Of a DNA stretch of 39,314 nt, positions 29,002-37,763 are shown piece after piece. Origin of the DNA: Nitrosomonas oligotropha (GTDB lineage Bacteria; Pseudomonadota; Gammaproteobacteria; Burkholderiales; Nitrosomonadaceae). Numbering within the stretch: the stretch's first letter is position 1; each line of letters starts with the position of its first letter. A model generated the notes under the pieces. The model searched no databases. It saw only the letters and a program-made list of their open reading frames with translations, and had not been told where the DNA came from. The DNA lies in NCBI RefSeq assembly GCF_009833085.1, contig NZ_QRBZ01000013.1:1-39314 (forward strand), given 5' to 3'. Both the position numbers and the translations under genes were made by a program.

Positions 29002-29550
29002 ATGATAACAGCTTATTCACACCGCATTACACAGGTTACCGTGCAAAAAGAACCGGAATACGACGACAACGAAGAAAGTGCGCCGAGTAAAACGAAGCGC
29101 AAAAAAGACATGCACGCCTTGCAGGAAATCGGCGAGCAACTGGTGGAACTGGATCCGAAAAAACTGACTGAGTTTGATTTGCCGGAAACTTTGATCGATG
29201 CCATCAGCCAGGCCCGGCCCATGCAAAAACACGGCGCGCGGCGGCGTCAGATGCAATACATTGGGCGATTGATGCGCGACATCGACGCGCTTCCGGTCAA
29301 GGAAAAGCTCGACTCCTGGCACCAAACATCGGTGCATCAAACCGCCCGCCTGCACCAGCTTGAACGCTGGCGCGAACGGCTACTGAACGATGACAACGCG
29401 CTCACCGAATTTGCACAGAAATATCCGCAAGCCGACTTGCAGCGCCTGAGACTGTTAATCCGCAATACACAGAAAGAAAAAGCAGCGGAAAAACCACCCA
29501 AAAGTTTCAGGTTGCTGTTTCAGGAATTGCAGGGGATTGTTGAATACTAG
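29002..29550 (+). CDS. darP: Ribosome-associated factor DarP (YjgA, DUF615)
   Basis: Small helical factor that associates with late 50S precursors and promotes their maturation. 182 residues: a charged disordered start, then SKTKRKKDMHALQEIGEQL (about 30-48), LTEFDLPETLIDAI, RRRQMQYIGRLMRDID, and RWRERLLNDD...FAQKYPQADLQRLRLLIR, all typical of DUF615. GAGGAAGA lies just before the ATG. The pmbA-darP divergent pair is conserved in many proteobacteria. Another ribosome-maturation gene, rsgA, follows on the opposite strand. Confidence 0.93.
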   Translation: MITAYSHRITQVTVQKEPEYDDNEESAPSKTKRKKDMHALQEIGEQLVELDPKKLTEFDLPETLIDAISQARPMQKHGARRRQMQYIGRLMRDIDALPVKEKLDSWHQTSVHQTARLHQLERWRERLLNDDNALTEFAQKYPQADLQRLRLLIRNTQKEKAAEKPPKSFRLLFQELQGIVEY

Positions 29551-29698
29551 TGCTGTTTCATTACCACATTTTTAAAAAGCAACGCTGCCGGATATGGAAT
29601 TGCCGCCAAAACGACTCATCTCTGGTGGACTGTGACATCATAAGGGATTGAACAGATGTTGCATCTGAATGCTTTTGCTCCGGATTTATCTCACATCG

Positions 29699-30616
29699 TT
29701 AAATATTTGCATCAAACTCATCGTGCCGCAATAGTTTCTGATAAAAAGCTAAACGCTTAGGGTGAATTTTCCCTTGTTGTACTGCCAGCATCACAGCACA
29801 ACCAGGTTCCCGGGTATGGTGGCAATTATTGAATTTGCATCGTCCGATATACGGATGAAACTCCATGAAGCCCCACGCCAGATTTTCTTCTTTGATATGA
29901 TTCAGACCGAATTCCTGGAAACCAGGTGAATCGATGATCGCACTGTTATCATCCAGACGATAAAGCTGCGAATGTGTGGTGGTGTGGGTGCCGGAATCGA
30001 GCGCCAATGAGATTTCCGCGGTAGCGCGCTTGGCTTCGGGTATCAATGCATTGAGCAATGTGGATTTGCCCATGCCGGATTGCCCGGCCAAAACACTGAG
30101 GTGGCCTGACAAATAAGGCCGAAGCGCCGAAATATCCTGGGTTGCGCTTAATTGCAATACGGCGTAACCAAGATCTTGATACAACGAGAGCGTTTCCATC
30201 GCCGTTTGGGTCGGTTCGATCAGATCGGCTTTATTCAGTACGATCAATACTTCGATATTTTCACTTTCCGCCGCAACCAGGCAACGATTGATCAGCTCTT
30301 CGCTGAAACTGGGGGTCGCCGCGACTACAATGATGATTTGCGTGACGTTGGCGGCGATGATTTTTTCCTTGAACGCATCACTACGGTAAAGCAATGAAGT
30401 GCGCGGCTTTATCGTTTCAATGACGCCTTGACCAGCGGTAGTCAGCTGATATTCCACCCAGTCGCCGCAAGCAATCCCACCTTTTTTGCCGCGCATGACA
30501 CAGGAAATAATCTCGCCTGCCTCCGTTTGAACCGAAAAATGTCTGCCGAATGCGGCAACCACCTGCCCGGTTAAACACTTCGTTTGTGGCTTGTTTTTTC
30601 CGGAGCGAGCACTCAA
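29699..30616 (-). CDS. rsgA: Small ribosomal subunit biogenesis GTPase RsgA
   Basis: Circularly permuted GTPase that acts on late 30S assembly. 305 residues: an N-terminal OB fold, then G4 NKAD (128-131) ahead of the P-loop GQSGMGKST (178-186) and G3 DSPGF (229-233), the permuted order, and a C-terminal zinc site with Cys260, Cys265, His267 and Cys273. The start is TTG at 30616, overlapping the phhB stop (TTGA), so translation is coupled to phhB. No ribosome site is obvious, consistent with re-initiation. Length is slightly short at the N-terminus compared with E. coli, as usual in betaproteobacteria. Confidence 0.95.
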   Translation of the reverse strand: MSARSGKNKPQTKCLTGQVVAAFGRHFSVQTEAGEIISCVMRGKKGGIACGDWVEYQLTTAGQGVIETIKPRTSLLYRSDAFKEKIIAANVTQIIIVVAATPSFSEELINRCLVAAESENIEVLIVLNKADLIEPTQTAMETLSLYQDLGYAVLQLSATQDISALRPYLSGHLSVLAGQSGMGKSTLLNALIPEAKRATAEISLALDSGTHTTTHSQLYRLDDNSAIIDSPGFQEFGLNHIKEENLAWGFMEFHPYIGRCKFNNCHHTREPGCAVMLAVQQGKIHPKRLAFYQKLLRHDEFDANI

Positions 30617-30954
30617 ATTGAAAACAACTTATCGATTTTCGCCGCACAGATAAAATCATTCTCGGATAAGCCGCCGATCGCATGTGTGGTATACGTGACC
30701 ATGCATTGATTGTAGCCCACCAGCATATCGGGATGATGATCTTCGCGATGCGAAATCCATGCCACTGCATTCACAAACGCCATGGTTTGGTAGTAGTTCT
30801 TGAATGCGTAGGTTTTACTGATCTGCTTGTCTTGCAATTGCCATCCTTCAATCTGCTGCAAAAAGGCGGAAACTTCCGTGCCCGACAGTGGCGGCACACC
30901 GCCTTCGCACGGCTTACATTGCTTGGAAGTTAAATCACATACGCTATTACTCAT
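30613..30954 (-). CDS. phhB: Pterin-4a-carbinolamine dehydratase
   Basis: Dehydrates the 4a-hydroxy-tetrahydropterin formed by aromatic amino-acid hydroxylases. 113 residues with the full family pattern: CEGGVPPLS near the start, EGWQL, the catalytic His cluster in SHREDHHPDM, and the TTHAIGGLSENDF C-terminal motif. Its ATG overlaps the stop of the M48 protease gene (ATGA, 30951-30954) and its stop overlaps rsgA, so the three are one tightly coupled operon. No phenylalanine hydroxylase gene is visible, so it may act on another pterin pathway. Confidence 0.95.
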   Translation of the reverse strand: MSNSVCDLTSKQCKPCEGGVPPLSGTEVSAFLQQIEGWQLQDKQISKTYAFKNYYQTMAFVNAVAWISHREDHHPDMLVGYNQCMVTYTTHAIGGLSENDFICAAKIDKLFSI

Positions 30955-32207
30955 GCTTGCCCCTGACTTTGTAAGTGCGCCACGCGAATGGCTGCGGGCG
31001 GATGTGAATCATAAAATGCGGAATGCAGCGGATCGGGCGTCAGCGTAGCCGCATTATCCTGATACAGTTTGACCAAAGCGTGAATCAGATCATCCGCCGA
31101 AGCATTTTGCGCGGCGTAAGCATCCGCTTCAAACTCATGCTTGCGTGAATAAAGGCTGGAGATCGGATGCAATAGAAAAGTAAACACCGGCATCACCAGG
31201 AAAAACAGCAGCAGTGCCATTGCGGTTGACGGGGTGGACGCAACTGCCACGCCCAAACCTTCATAAAACCAGCTTTGCCCCATCAGAAAACCCAGTATCC
31301 AAAGAAACGCCAGACTCATCGCAAATGAGATCACGATACGTTTGATCACGTGACGGTGTTTGAAATGCCCCAATTCATGCGCCAGTACCGCTTCGATCTC
31401 GCTTGGATTCAGCCGCGCCAGCAAAGTATCGAAAAAGACGATGCGCTTGGTTTTACCGAAACCGGTGAAATACGCATTACCATGATTGCTGCGGCGCGAG
31501 CCATCCATGACGAACAAGCCGCTGGCTTTGAAACCACATTTGCTCATCAATTGCTCGATGCGCGTTTTCAGCGTGGCATCTTCCAGCGGTGTAAATTTAT
31601 TAAACAGCGGCGCGATCCATGTCGGAAAAATCGCCAACACGAACAAATTAAAAGCGATCCAGGCAAACCAGGCGTACAGCCACCAGCTTTCGCCCATTTG
31701 TTCCATCAACCACAGCACGCAAAATAACAAAGGCGCGCCCAGCAATAAACCCAATACGGATTGCTTAATCAGATCGGTAAAGAACATCCCCGGCGTCATT
31801 TTATTGAAACCATATTGTTCTTCGATCACAAAAGTGCGGTAATAACTCAGCGGAATGTCAGCGGCGCTCATGATGAAGAATGTGCTGATAATCAATATCA
31901 TGCCGTGCGCCACGGGATCGCTTAACCAGCCCGCCCAGAATTCACTCAAGGCATTCAAACCGCCGCCCAAGGTAAATACCAGCAGCAGCGCAACATGCAG
32001 CAATATGCCCGGATAACCCGCGCGCGTCTTGGCGCAGGTGTAATCGGCGGCCTTTTGGTGATCGCTTAAACTGATCTGACTGGCAAACTCTTCCGGCACC
32101 TTGTCCCTATGCGTGCGTACATGACCGATATGTCTTGCTGCCAGCCAGATTTGGGTCAGCGTTGTCAGTAATAATGCGAAAAGAAAAACTAAAGTAAATG
32201 TTTGCAT
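30951..32207 (-). CDS. M48 (Ste24-like) membrane metalloprotease
   Basis: 418-residue inner-membrane zinc protease of the CAAX-protease-1/Ste24 type. Several hydrophobic segments (about 1-22, 65-90, 100-122, 155-205, 290-345) surround the HELGH zinc motif (LAHELGHFKHRH) and the third ligand Glu in RKHEFEADAYAAQ. The N-terminal domain (about 45-65) and PGMFFTDLIKQSVLGLLLG segment are typical. Natural substrates are unknown; bacterial relatives act in membrane protein quality control. First gene of the M48-phhB-rsgA operon, divergent from orn with a 152-base gap. Confidence 0.94.
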   Translation of the reverse strand: MQTFTLVFLFALLLTTLTQIWLAARHIGHVRTHRDKVPEEFASQISLSDHQKAADYTCAKTRAGYPGILLHVALLLVFTLGGGLNALSEFWAGWLSDPVAHGMILIISTFFIMSAADIPLSYYRTFVIEEQYGFNKMTPGMFFTDLIKQSVLGLLLGAPLLFCVLWLMEQMGESWWLYAWFAWIAFNLFVLAIFPTWIAPLFNKFTPLEDATLKTRIEQLMSKCGFKASGLFVMDGSRRSNHGNAYFTGFGKTKRIVFFDTLLARLNPSEIEAVLAHELGHFKHRHVIKRIVISFAMSLAFLWILGFLMGQSWFYEGLGVAVASTPSTAMALLLFFLVMPVFTFLLHPISSLYSRKHEFEADAYAAQNASADDLIHALVKLYQDNAATLTPDPLHSAFYDSHPPAAIRVAHLQSQGQA

Positions 32208-32359
32208 AGTGGTTTGTTTTAAGCGCTAAAGTTTGAATTCATTCAATATTCAATGATCACTGCCAAATAAGCCAGGCATTCCCAATCTGTTTAAAAGTGA
32301 CGGACTGATGGCGATATGACACAATTAAACGCATTGCATTCAAAAAAATCGAAACAATT

Positions 32360-32905
32360 ATGGCACAAGATAACAATAACCTCATCTGGGTCGATATGGA
32401 AATGACCGGACTCAATCCGGATACCGATCGTATCATTGAAGTCGCTCTGGTGATTACCGATTCACAACTTAACACTATCGCCGAAGGCCCGGTTCTGGTC
32501 GTGCACCAGCCGGACGAAGTGCTGAACGGCATGGATAAATGGAATCAATCGACACATTCCAAATCCGGCCTGATCGGTAAAGTGAAAGCATCGCGCCTCA
32601 ACGAAGCGGAAGTGGAAGCGCAACTGATCGAATTCCTGAAACTGCATGTACCTTCCGGCGCATCACCGATGTGCGGCAATTCGATCTGCCAGGACCGGCG
32701 CTTCATGGTGCGCTCAATGCCGCAATTCGAAGCCTACTTTCATTACCGTAATCTGGATGTCAGCACGCTCAAAGAACTCGCCAAACGCTGGAAACCGCAA
32801 ATTGCGTCAGGTTTTTCCAAAGACAGCAAGCACGAAGCTTTGTCCGACATTTACGATTCCATCAACGAATTGAAGTATTACCGCGAGCATTTTATCGTTA
32901 CCTAA
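32360..32905 (+). CDS. orn: Oligoribonuclease
   Basis: 3'-5' exoribonuclease that finishes RNA decay by digesting two- to five-base RNAs and clears pGpG left from c-di-GMP breakdown. 181 residues. The DEDDh catalytic residues are visible: Asp and Glu in WVDMEMTGL, Asp in [10 protein letters not shown], and His and Asp in SKHEALSDI. Length is normal. It stands alone on the plus strand, divergent from the M48 operon, and its product has a functional tie to the c-di-GMP-related EAL-HDOD protein only in general terms. Confidence 0.97.
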   Translation: MAQDNNNLIWVDMEMTGLNPDTDRIIEVALVITDSQLNTIAEGPVLVVHQPDEVLNGMDKWNQSTHSKSGLIGKVKASRLNEAEVEAQLIEFLKLHVPSGASPMCGNSICQDRRFMVRSMPQFEAYFHYRNLDVSTLKELAKRWKPQIASGFSKDSKHEALSDIYDSINELKYYREHFIVT

Positions 32906-33035
32906 AGCCGCACACTCCCGCTGCATTACGAACCATTGAAATGGCTTTCCGAACTTTACGGGGAGAACCGTTTCTAAAAACTGAAAGAAAATTTTGCTCT
33001 TTCATTCATTGACTACTTCACTTAGGAGAAACAAG

Positions 33036-33419
33036 ATGCGCCACAAAAGAAATTTGGTTTCTATCGCCGCTGCAACTGTTTTTTTACTCGCAGGCACTGC
33101 AACCACGGTATTCGCCGCCGATGCCACGCAAGGCAGTAGCCACCAGCATCAAAGCGGACAAGCCGCAGGCCACAGTCATGGCGATGCAAAGTCTGGTGAT
33201 GCGCACGGCCATCAGTGTGAACACATGGGGCCAGTGGATACGAATAAAGACAGTAAAATCAGCAAGGAAGAGTTCATGAAACACCATGAAGCCATGTTTG
33301 ACAAAAAAGATGCCAACAAAGACGGCTTTATCGATCAATCGGAAATGCACCGCATGATGGATCACATGCATAAACAGGGGAATACGGAGCAATCCAAAGA
33401 CAGCGCTCATAGTCATTGA
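33036..33419 (+). CDS. Secreted His-rich EF-hand protein
   Basis: 127 residues from the ATG at 33036, with AGGAG ten bases upstream; an open extension to 32994 lacks one. Signal peptide 1-27 ending VFA, so the product is periplasmic or secreted, about 100 residues. Two canonical EF-hand loops are present: DTNKDSKISKEE and DANKDGFIDQSE, with ligands at 1, 3, 5 and 12. Around them are 14 histidines in the mature protein, clustered in the N-terminal tail (HQH, GHSHGD, HGHQCEH) and C-terminal tail (HRMMDHMH, HSH). The make-up suggests calcium plus transition-metal binding. Its role is unknown; nothing in the neighbourhood (orn, M16 peptidase) helps. Confidence 0.87.
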   Translation: MRHKRNLVSIAAATVFLLAGTATTVFAADATQGSSHQHQSGQAAGHSHGDAKSGDAHGHQCEHMGPVDTNKDSKISKEEFMKHHEAMFDKKDANKDGFIDQSEMHRMMDHMHKQGNTEQSKDSAHSH

Positions 33420-33481
33420 GCCGGAAACAAACAACGCTTTAAAGCTATTAAAAGCTAATCAATATTCCTCAGCGCTTCACG

Positions 33482-33525
33482 CTGACAGCCGCTCCAGTTT
33501 TCAGCAGTTCAACCGCGACTGTCAG
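33482..33525. terminator. Structured region between the convergent EF-hand and M16 genes
   Basis: CTGACAG (33482-33488) pairs with CTGTCAG (33519-33525), with inner partial pairing, and TCAGCG/CGCTGA lies just left of it. It sits between two convergent genes and may terminate or insulate both, but no T-run follows on either strand. Confidence 0.3.
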
Positions 33526-33547
33526 TGTTTCGGTGGATTTAACTCAC

Positions 33548-34948
33548 TTAATGCCTTAAACCGCTGGGTACTTTCGCGGGCGCTCTTCTTTCCAGCGGTT
33601 GCGGATCCAACACCGCCACGGTCAAGCTATCGTCATTGAAATACTTTTTCGCCACATCGCGCACTTGCTCAGCAGTAACGGCTTTCAGCTTTTCCAGGAT
33701 GATATCGATATCGCGGCAAGACAATCCGGTGCTTTCCAGCCTTCCCAGTTGCATAGCTTGGGAAAAAATGGAATCGCGTTGATACACATGCCCGGCGACA
33801 ACTTGCGCCTTTACGCGCGCCAATTCATCTTCAGTGACACCATCTTTGGTGATTTTCTCGATTTCTTTGCGCAAAGCCTGTTCCAGCTCAGCGACCGTTT
33901 TACCGGCGCGCGGCACCGCGCTCAGAAAGAAAACGCTTGGGCCGCGCGCCATCGCGCTGTAGCCCGCATTGGCCGAATTGGCGATCTGGCTCTCACGCAC
34001 CAGGCTTTTATTCAGCCTGGCCGATGCATGACCGTCCAGCACGCCTTCCAGTATCTCCAGCGCATACGGCTCCCAGTCTTCCATAACATTTTTAATCGTC
34101 GGCGCGTGATACCCCATCATCAGATAAGGCAGTTCCGCCGGCGCCTTGACGATGATGCGTTTGGTGCCTGTTTGCGGCGGCTCGGTTTGGGGTTTGCGGG
34201 CATTGAGCGGCAATAAGGGATGCTTAGAAATCGTGCCATAGTTTTTTTGCGCCAGCCGGAATACTTCATTGGCATCGACATCACCGACTACAATCAATAT
34301 CGCATTATTAGGCGCATACCAACGGTCATACCATTCGCGTGCATCTTCCACGCGCATATTCTCCAGATCGTTCATCCAGCCGATAATCGGGTTTTTGTAT
34401 GGATGCGCTTGATACGCAACCGACATCATTTTTTCATACAGCAGTGAACGCGCCTGATCGTCTGTCCGCAACCGGCGCTCTTCCATCACCACTTTGATTT
34501 CTTTGGAAAACTCTTCCTCAGTCAGAATCAAATTGCGCATCCGGTCCGCTTCCAGCTCCATCGCCATGGGTAAGTGATTCTTGTGCAATTGCTGGTAATA
34601 AGCGGTGTAATCGTAGCTGGTGAAGGCATTCTCCCGTCCGCCCGCAGCGGCGATTTTCTTTGAAAAATCGCCATTTGGCACTTTCTCTGTCCCCTTGAAC
34701 ATCATATGTTCCAGCACATGCGCCACACCGGTGACGCCGTTTACTTCGTCGATACTGCCCGCTTTGTACCAGATTTGCGTCACTACCACCGGTGAGCGAT
34801 GATCCTGTTTAACAATCAATCTCAGGCCATTATCGAGTAAAAATTCATGCGGATTGGCAACCGCTGCGGATGAAATCAGCAGAATCGCGATCAATAGCCC
34901 GGAAAAAGAAAAAAAGCGATGTACAGTAAAACAATAATCAGGTTTCAT
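33548..34948 (-). CDS. M16 zinc peptidase, catalytic subunit
   Basis: Periplasmic or membrane-anchored metallopeptidase of the M16B group. 466 residues from the ATG at 34948 (a TTG three codons earlier is possible), with a hydrophobic signal/anchor at about 8-31. The inverted zinc motif HVLEH (His77, Glu80, His81) is intact, followed by the distal Glu in VVMEERR, and SYDYTAYYQQL downstream is typical. The C-terminal half has the usual second domain. It is the likely partner of the dead M16 subunit at 8435-9739. It is divergent from ftsY; in many betaproteobacteria the two M16 genes sit together next to rsmD and ftsY. Confidence 0.93.
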   Translation of the reverse strand: MKPDYCFTVHRFFSFSGLLIAILLISSAAVANPHEFLLDNGLRLIVKQDHRSPVVVTQIWYKAGSIDEVNGVTGVAHVLEHMMFKGTEKVPNGDFSKKIAAAGGRENAFTSYDYTAYYQQLHKNHLPMAMELEADRMRNLILTEEEFSKEIKVVMEERRLRTDDQARSLLYEKMMSVAYQAHPYKNPIIGWMNDLENMRVEDAREWYDRWYAPNNAILIVVGDVDANEVFRLAQKNYGTISKHPLLPLNARKPQTEPPQTGTKRIIVKAPAELPYLMMGYHAPTIKNVMEDWEPYALEILEGVLDGHASARLNKSLVRESQIANSANAGYSAMARGPSVFFLSAVPRAGKTVAELEQALRKEIEKITKDGVTEDELARVKAQVVAGHVYQRDSIFSQAMQLGRLESTGLSCRDIDIILEKLKAVTAEQVRDVAKKYFNDDSLTVAVLDPQPLERRAPAKVPSGLRH

Positions 34949-35031
34949 TTTTACCAACCAAAATGTGAGTAAACAGAATAAAATTAGGCTTTGAGAATTT
35001 CCAATGTCTATCAGTAGAAGAGCCTACCAGA

Positions 35032-36057
35032 ATGTTTAGTTTTTTTAAATCCAAAAAAAATCCCGCAGATTCCGCTGAAACACCGGTTTCTCCCGATGTT
35101 GAATCCGACTCCAAGCCGGAGGAATCGATAAGCTTTGCCGCTAAACTTAAGCAAGGATTGGCGCGCACCCGGCAAAATTTGGGTAAACAGCTATCGGGCT
35201 TATTCGGCGGCGGCAAAATCGATGAGGCGCTTTACGAGGAATTGGAAACTATTTTATTAACCTCCGACATTGGCGTCAGCGCAACGCAGCAGTTACTGGA
35301 AAATCTGCGCAAACAAGTGAAGCGCGACGCCCTGACGGACTCGGCGCAACTCAAAGAAGCACTGAAGGAATCGCTTATTGCCATGCTGGAACCGCTGGCG
35401 CAACCGCTGGATACTACCACACATAAACCTTTCGTTATCATGATCACCGGCGTCAACGGCGTAGGCAAAACCACCTCGATCGGCAAACTGGCCAAATATT
35501 TCCAGACCCAGGGAAAATCGGTATTGCTGGCTGCCGGCGATACTTTTCGCGCGGCTGCGCGTGAGCAATTGATCGTTTGGGGGGAACGGAACAATGTCAC
35601 CGTAATTGCGCCGGACAGCGATCCAGATAAAAAAGGCGACCCGGCGGCGGTGATTTTCGACGCGGTCAATTCCGCCAAAGCGCGCGGCATCGATATCGTG
35701 CTGGCGGATACCGCCGGACGGTTAACTACGCAGCTGCATTTGATGGAGGAGATCAAAAAAGTCAAACGCGTCGTCGCCAAAGCGATGCCGGATGCGCCGC
35801 ACGAAGTATTGCTGGTGCTCGATGCCAATACCGGACAAAATGCCATCACGCAGGTCAAGGCGTTTGACGAAGCGCTGGATGTCACCGGCCTGATCCTGAC
35901 CAAGCTGGACGGCACCGCCAAAGGCGGCGTGGTCGCGGCCATTGCCGGACAATACCCGGACAATCCGCCGGCATTGCGCTTTATCGGCGTCGGCGAGGGA
36001 GTAAACGATTTAAGACCGTTTGACGCCCGGCAGTTTGTTGATGCACTGTTTGATTAA
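35032..36057 (+). CDS. ftsY: Signal recognition particle receptor FtsY
   Basis: SRP receptor GTPase that docks ribosome-SRP complexes at the inner membrane. 341 residues: a short acidic, Pro/Ser-rich A domain (1-40), the N domain (about 45-125) and the G domain with GVNGVGKTTSIGKL (P-loop), GDTFRAAAREQL, DTAGRL, and TKLDGTAKGG with the final GVGEGVNDLRPF. The A domain is shorter than in E. coli, as expected for this group. It heads ftsY-ftsE-ftsX on the plus strand, with 29 bases before ftsE. Confidence 0.97.
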   Translation: MFSFFKSKKNPADSAETPVSPDVESDSKPEESISFAAKLKQGLARTRQNLGKQLSGLFGGGKIDEALYEELETILLTSDIGVSATQQLLENLRKQVKRDALTDSAQLKEALKESLIAMLEPLAQPLDTTTHKPFVIMITGVNGVGKTTSIGKLAKYFQTQGKSVLLAAGDTFRAAAREQLIVWGERNNVTVIAPDSDPDKKGDPAAVIFDAVNSAKARGIDIVLADTAGRLTTQLHLMEEIKKVKRVVAKAMPDAPHEVLLVLDANTGQNAITQVKAFDEALDVTGLILTKLDGTAKGGVVAAIAGQYPDNPPALRFIGVGEGVNDLRPFDARQFVDALFD

Positions 36058-36086
36058 ACGCTACGGATAGCATAAGGCATAGGCCG

Positions 36087-36740
36087 ATGATCACTTTCAA
36101 AAATGTCTCGAAACGTTATCCCGACGGATATGTGGCGCTGAATAACGTTGATCTCACGGTTGAACCCGGTGAAATGGTATTTCTGACCGGCCACTCAGGC
36201 GCGGGGAAAAGCACATTATTAAAACTCATCGCCGCCATCGAACGGCCAACATCCGGCACCATCACGATCAGCGGGCAAAATATCGCCCAGCTTAAACCGG
36301 CTGCCATCCCCTATATGCGCCGCAAAATCGGTTTCATTTTTCAGGATCACAAGCTGCTGTTTGACCGCAACGTTTTTGACAATGTCCTGCTGCCGCTGCA
36401 AATCAGCAATTTTGATAACAATACCGTAGCCGCACGGGTTCGCGCCGCTTTGGATAAGGTGGGCTTACTCAAAAAAGAAAAAGCCATGCCGATCGCGTTA
36501 TCCGGCGGGGAAAGACAGCGCTTATGCATCGCCCGCGCCGTAGTCCATCGTCCGGCCATTCTGATTGCCGATGAACCTACTGGCAATCTGGATGTTGAAT
36601 ACGCCCGCGATATCATGACCATGTTCACCTCATTCAATCAGGTAGGCGTCACTGTGCTGATTGCAACGCACGATGCGTCGCTGCTGGAAGATACGCAACA
36701 TCGCATTTTGTCACTCAAACAAGGGAAACTGGCGGCATGA
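36087..36740 (+). CDS. ftsE: Cell division ATP-binding protein FtsE
   Basis: ABC ATPase that, with FtsX, links the septal ring to peptidoglycan hydrolase activation. 217 residues. Walker A GHSGAGKST (about 35-43), the ABC signature LSGGERQR, Walker B ILIADEPTGNLD, and the H-loop ATHD are all present. Its stop overlaps the ftsX start by four bases (ATGA, 36737-36740), indicating coupled translation of the two subunits. Confidence 0.97.
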   Translation: MITFKNVSKRYPDGYVALNNVDLTVEPGEMVFLTGHSGAGKSTLLKLIAAIERPTSGTITISGQNIAQLKPAAIPYMRRKIGFIFQDHKLLFDRNVFDNVLLPLQISNFDNNTVAARVRAALDKVGLLKKEKAMPIALSGGERQRLCIARAVVHRPAILIADEPTGNLDVEYARDIMTMFTSFNQVGVTVLIATHDASLLEDTQHRILSLKQGKLAA

Positions 36741-37648
36741 TAAGCGCATGGCTGACGCAGCACGGGTTTGTATTGTTTCTTACGCTCAAACGGCTGATTT
36801 CAACACCGGTTACCAGCTTGCTCAGCATTATTGTGATGGGCATTGCCCTCAGCCTGCCGGCCGGCATTTACGTGCTCATGCAAAACCTGCAGACTATCTC
36901 CGGGCAAACGGCGGATTTCCCGCAGATGAGTTTGTTTCTTAAGCTTGATACGACACAGGATAGCATCGAGAAAGTGAATCAACGCCTGGAAGAAAATCCG
37001 CAAATCCAGACCGTCCAGTTTATTCCGAAAGACGTCGCGCTCCAGCAATTACAACAAAGTACCGGACTCACGGATATCACCGCCAGCCTGATGCGCAATC
37101 CGCTTCCGGATGCTTTTGTTATTCACAGCCAGGAAAACAGCACCGAGGCTTTGGAGCAATTGCGCGCGGTCATACAAAGCTGGCCGGAAATCGAGCATGT
37201 GCAATTTGATTCCGCTTGGATCGAGCGCCTGAACGCCCTACTCGATCTCGCCCGTTTCGCCGTGCTGATGCTGGCGACGCTATTGAGCATTGCGATTATC
37301 GCAATCATGTTCAACACTATCCGCCTGCAAATTCTGACCAAACGCGATGAAATTGAAATATCCAAACTCATCGGCGCAACCGATAGTTTCATCCAGCGCC
37401 CTTTTCTCTATTTCGGCGCGATTCAAGGGTTGGCGGGGGGCGCCACCGCATGGCTTATCATGGCGCTGGCCATTCGCACCCTCAATGAAGAGCTCATCAC
37501 GCTTGCGCAACTTTATCGCATTGATTTGCAACTACAACATCTTTCCACAGCTGATAGTATCAGCTTGCTATTGTTTTCCGCTTGGTTAGGGTGGTTAGGC
37601 GCCCGCATCTCCGTTGCAAGCCATCTCTGGCAAATAGAACCCAAATAA
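36737..37648 (+). CDS. ftsX: Cell division protein FtsX
   Basis: Membrane subunit of the FtsEX complex that activates murein hydrolases through periplasmic contacts during division. 303 residues with four expected membrane segments: about 25-47 (LLSIIVMGIALSLPAGIYVL), then a periplasmic loop of about 120 residues, then about 170-195, 217-240 and 270-290. The FtsX-typical IRLQILTKRDEIEISKLIGATDSFIQRPF motif (about residues 195-223) is intact. It is translationally coupled to ftsE and is followed by rpoH after 115 bases. Confidence 0.95.
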   Translation: MISAWLTQHGFVLFLTLKRLISTPVTSLLSIIVMGIALSLPAGIYVLMQNLQTISGQTADFPQMSLFLKLDTTQDSIEKVNQRLEENPQIQTVQFIPKDVALQQLQQSTGLTDITASLMRNPLPDAFVIHSQENSTEALEQLRAVIQSWPEIEHVQFDSAWIERLNALLDLARFAVLMLATLLSIAIIAIMFNTIRLQILTKRDEIEISKLIGATDSFIQRPFLYFGAIQGLAGGATAWLIMALAIRTLNEELITLAQLYRIDLQLQHLSTADSISLLLFSAWLGWLGARISVASHLWQIEPK

Positions 37649-37679
37649 ACCGGGCGTAAAGCACGAACTTTCCAAAAAT

Positions 37680-37706
37680 TTGGCACTCTCATTACGGGAG
37701 TGCTAG
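37680..37706. promoter_or_regulatory. CIRCE operator (predicted HrcA site) upstream of rpoH
   Basis: TTGGCACTC (37680-37688), nine bases, GAGTGCTAG (37698-37706). The CIRCE consensus, bound by the heat-shock repressor HrcA, is TTAGCACTC-N9-GAGTGCTAA; each arm here matches eight of nine positions with exactly the N9 spacing. It lies 57 bases before the rpoH ATG and overlaps the promoter described at 37680-37709. Confidence 0.88.
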
Positions 37707-37709
37707 AAT
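37680..37709 (+). promoter_or_regulatory. Predicted sigma70 promoter of rpoH, overlapped by CIRCE
   Basis: -35 TTGGCA (37680-37685), 18-base spacer, -10 TAGAAT (37704-37709). The operator covers both hexamers, so HrcA binding would block polymerase directly. The transcription start would fall near 37716, giving a leader of about 48 bases. Confidence 0.65.
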
Positions 37710-37763
37710 GTATTCAATTAAAACTGAAGAGTAAGCACAATCCATCATCAGGAGATTATTACA

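Noticed and set aside
33476..33547. Short open minus-strand stretch after the catalytic M16 gene (reads KSTETLTVAVELLKTGAAVSVKR)
   Set aside because: Looks faintly protein-like and could be a remnant, but it has no start codon, is bounded by a stop and coincides with an inverted repeat; too short to call a pseudogene.
35232..35963. 243-codon open frame antisense to ftsY
   Set aside because: Ser/Thr/Ala-rich mirror of a well-conserved gene, no ribosome site and no recognisable domain; a shadow frame.
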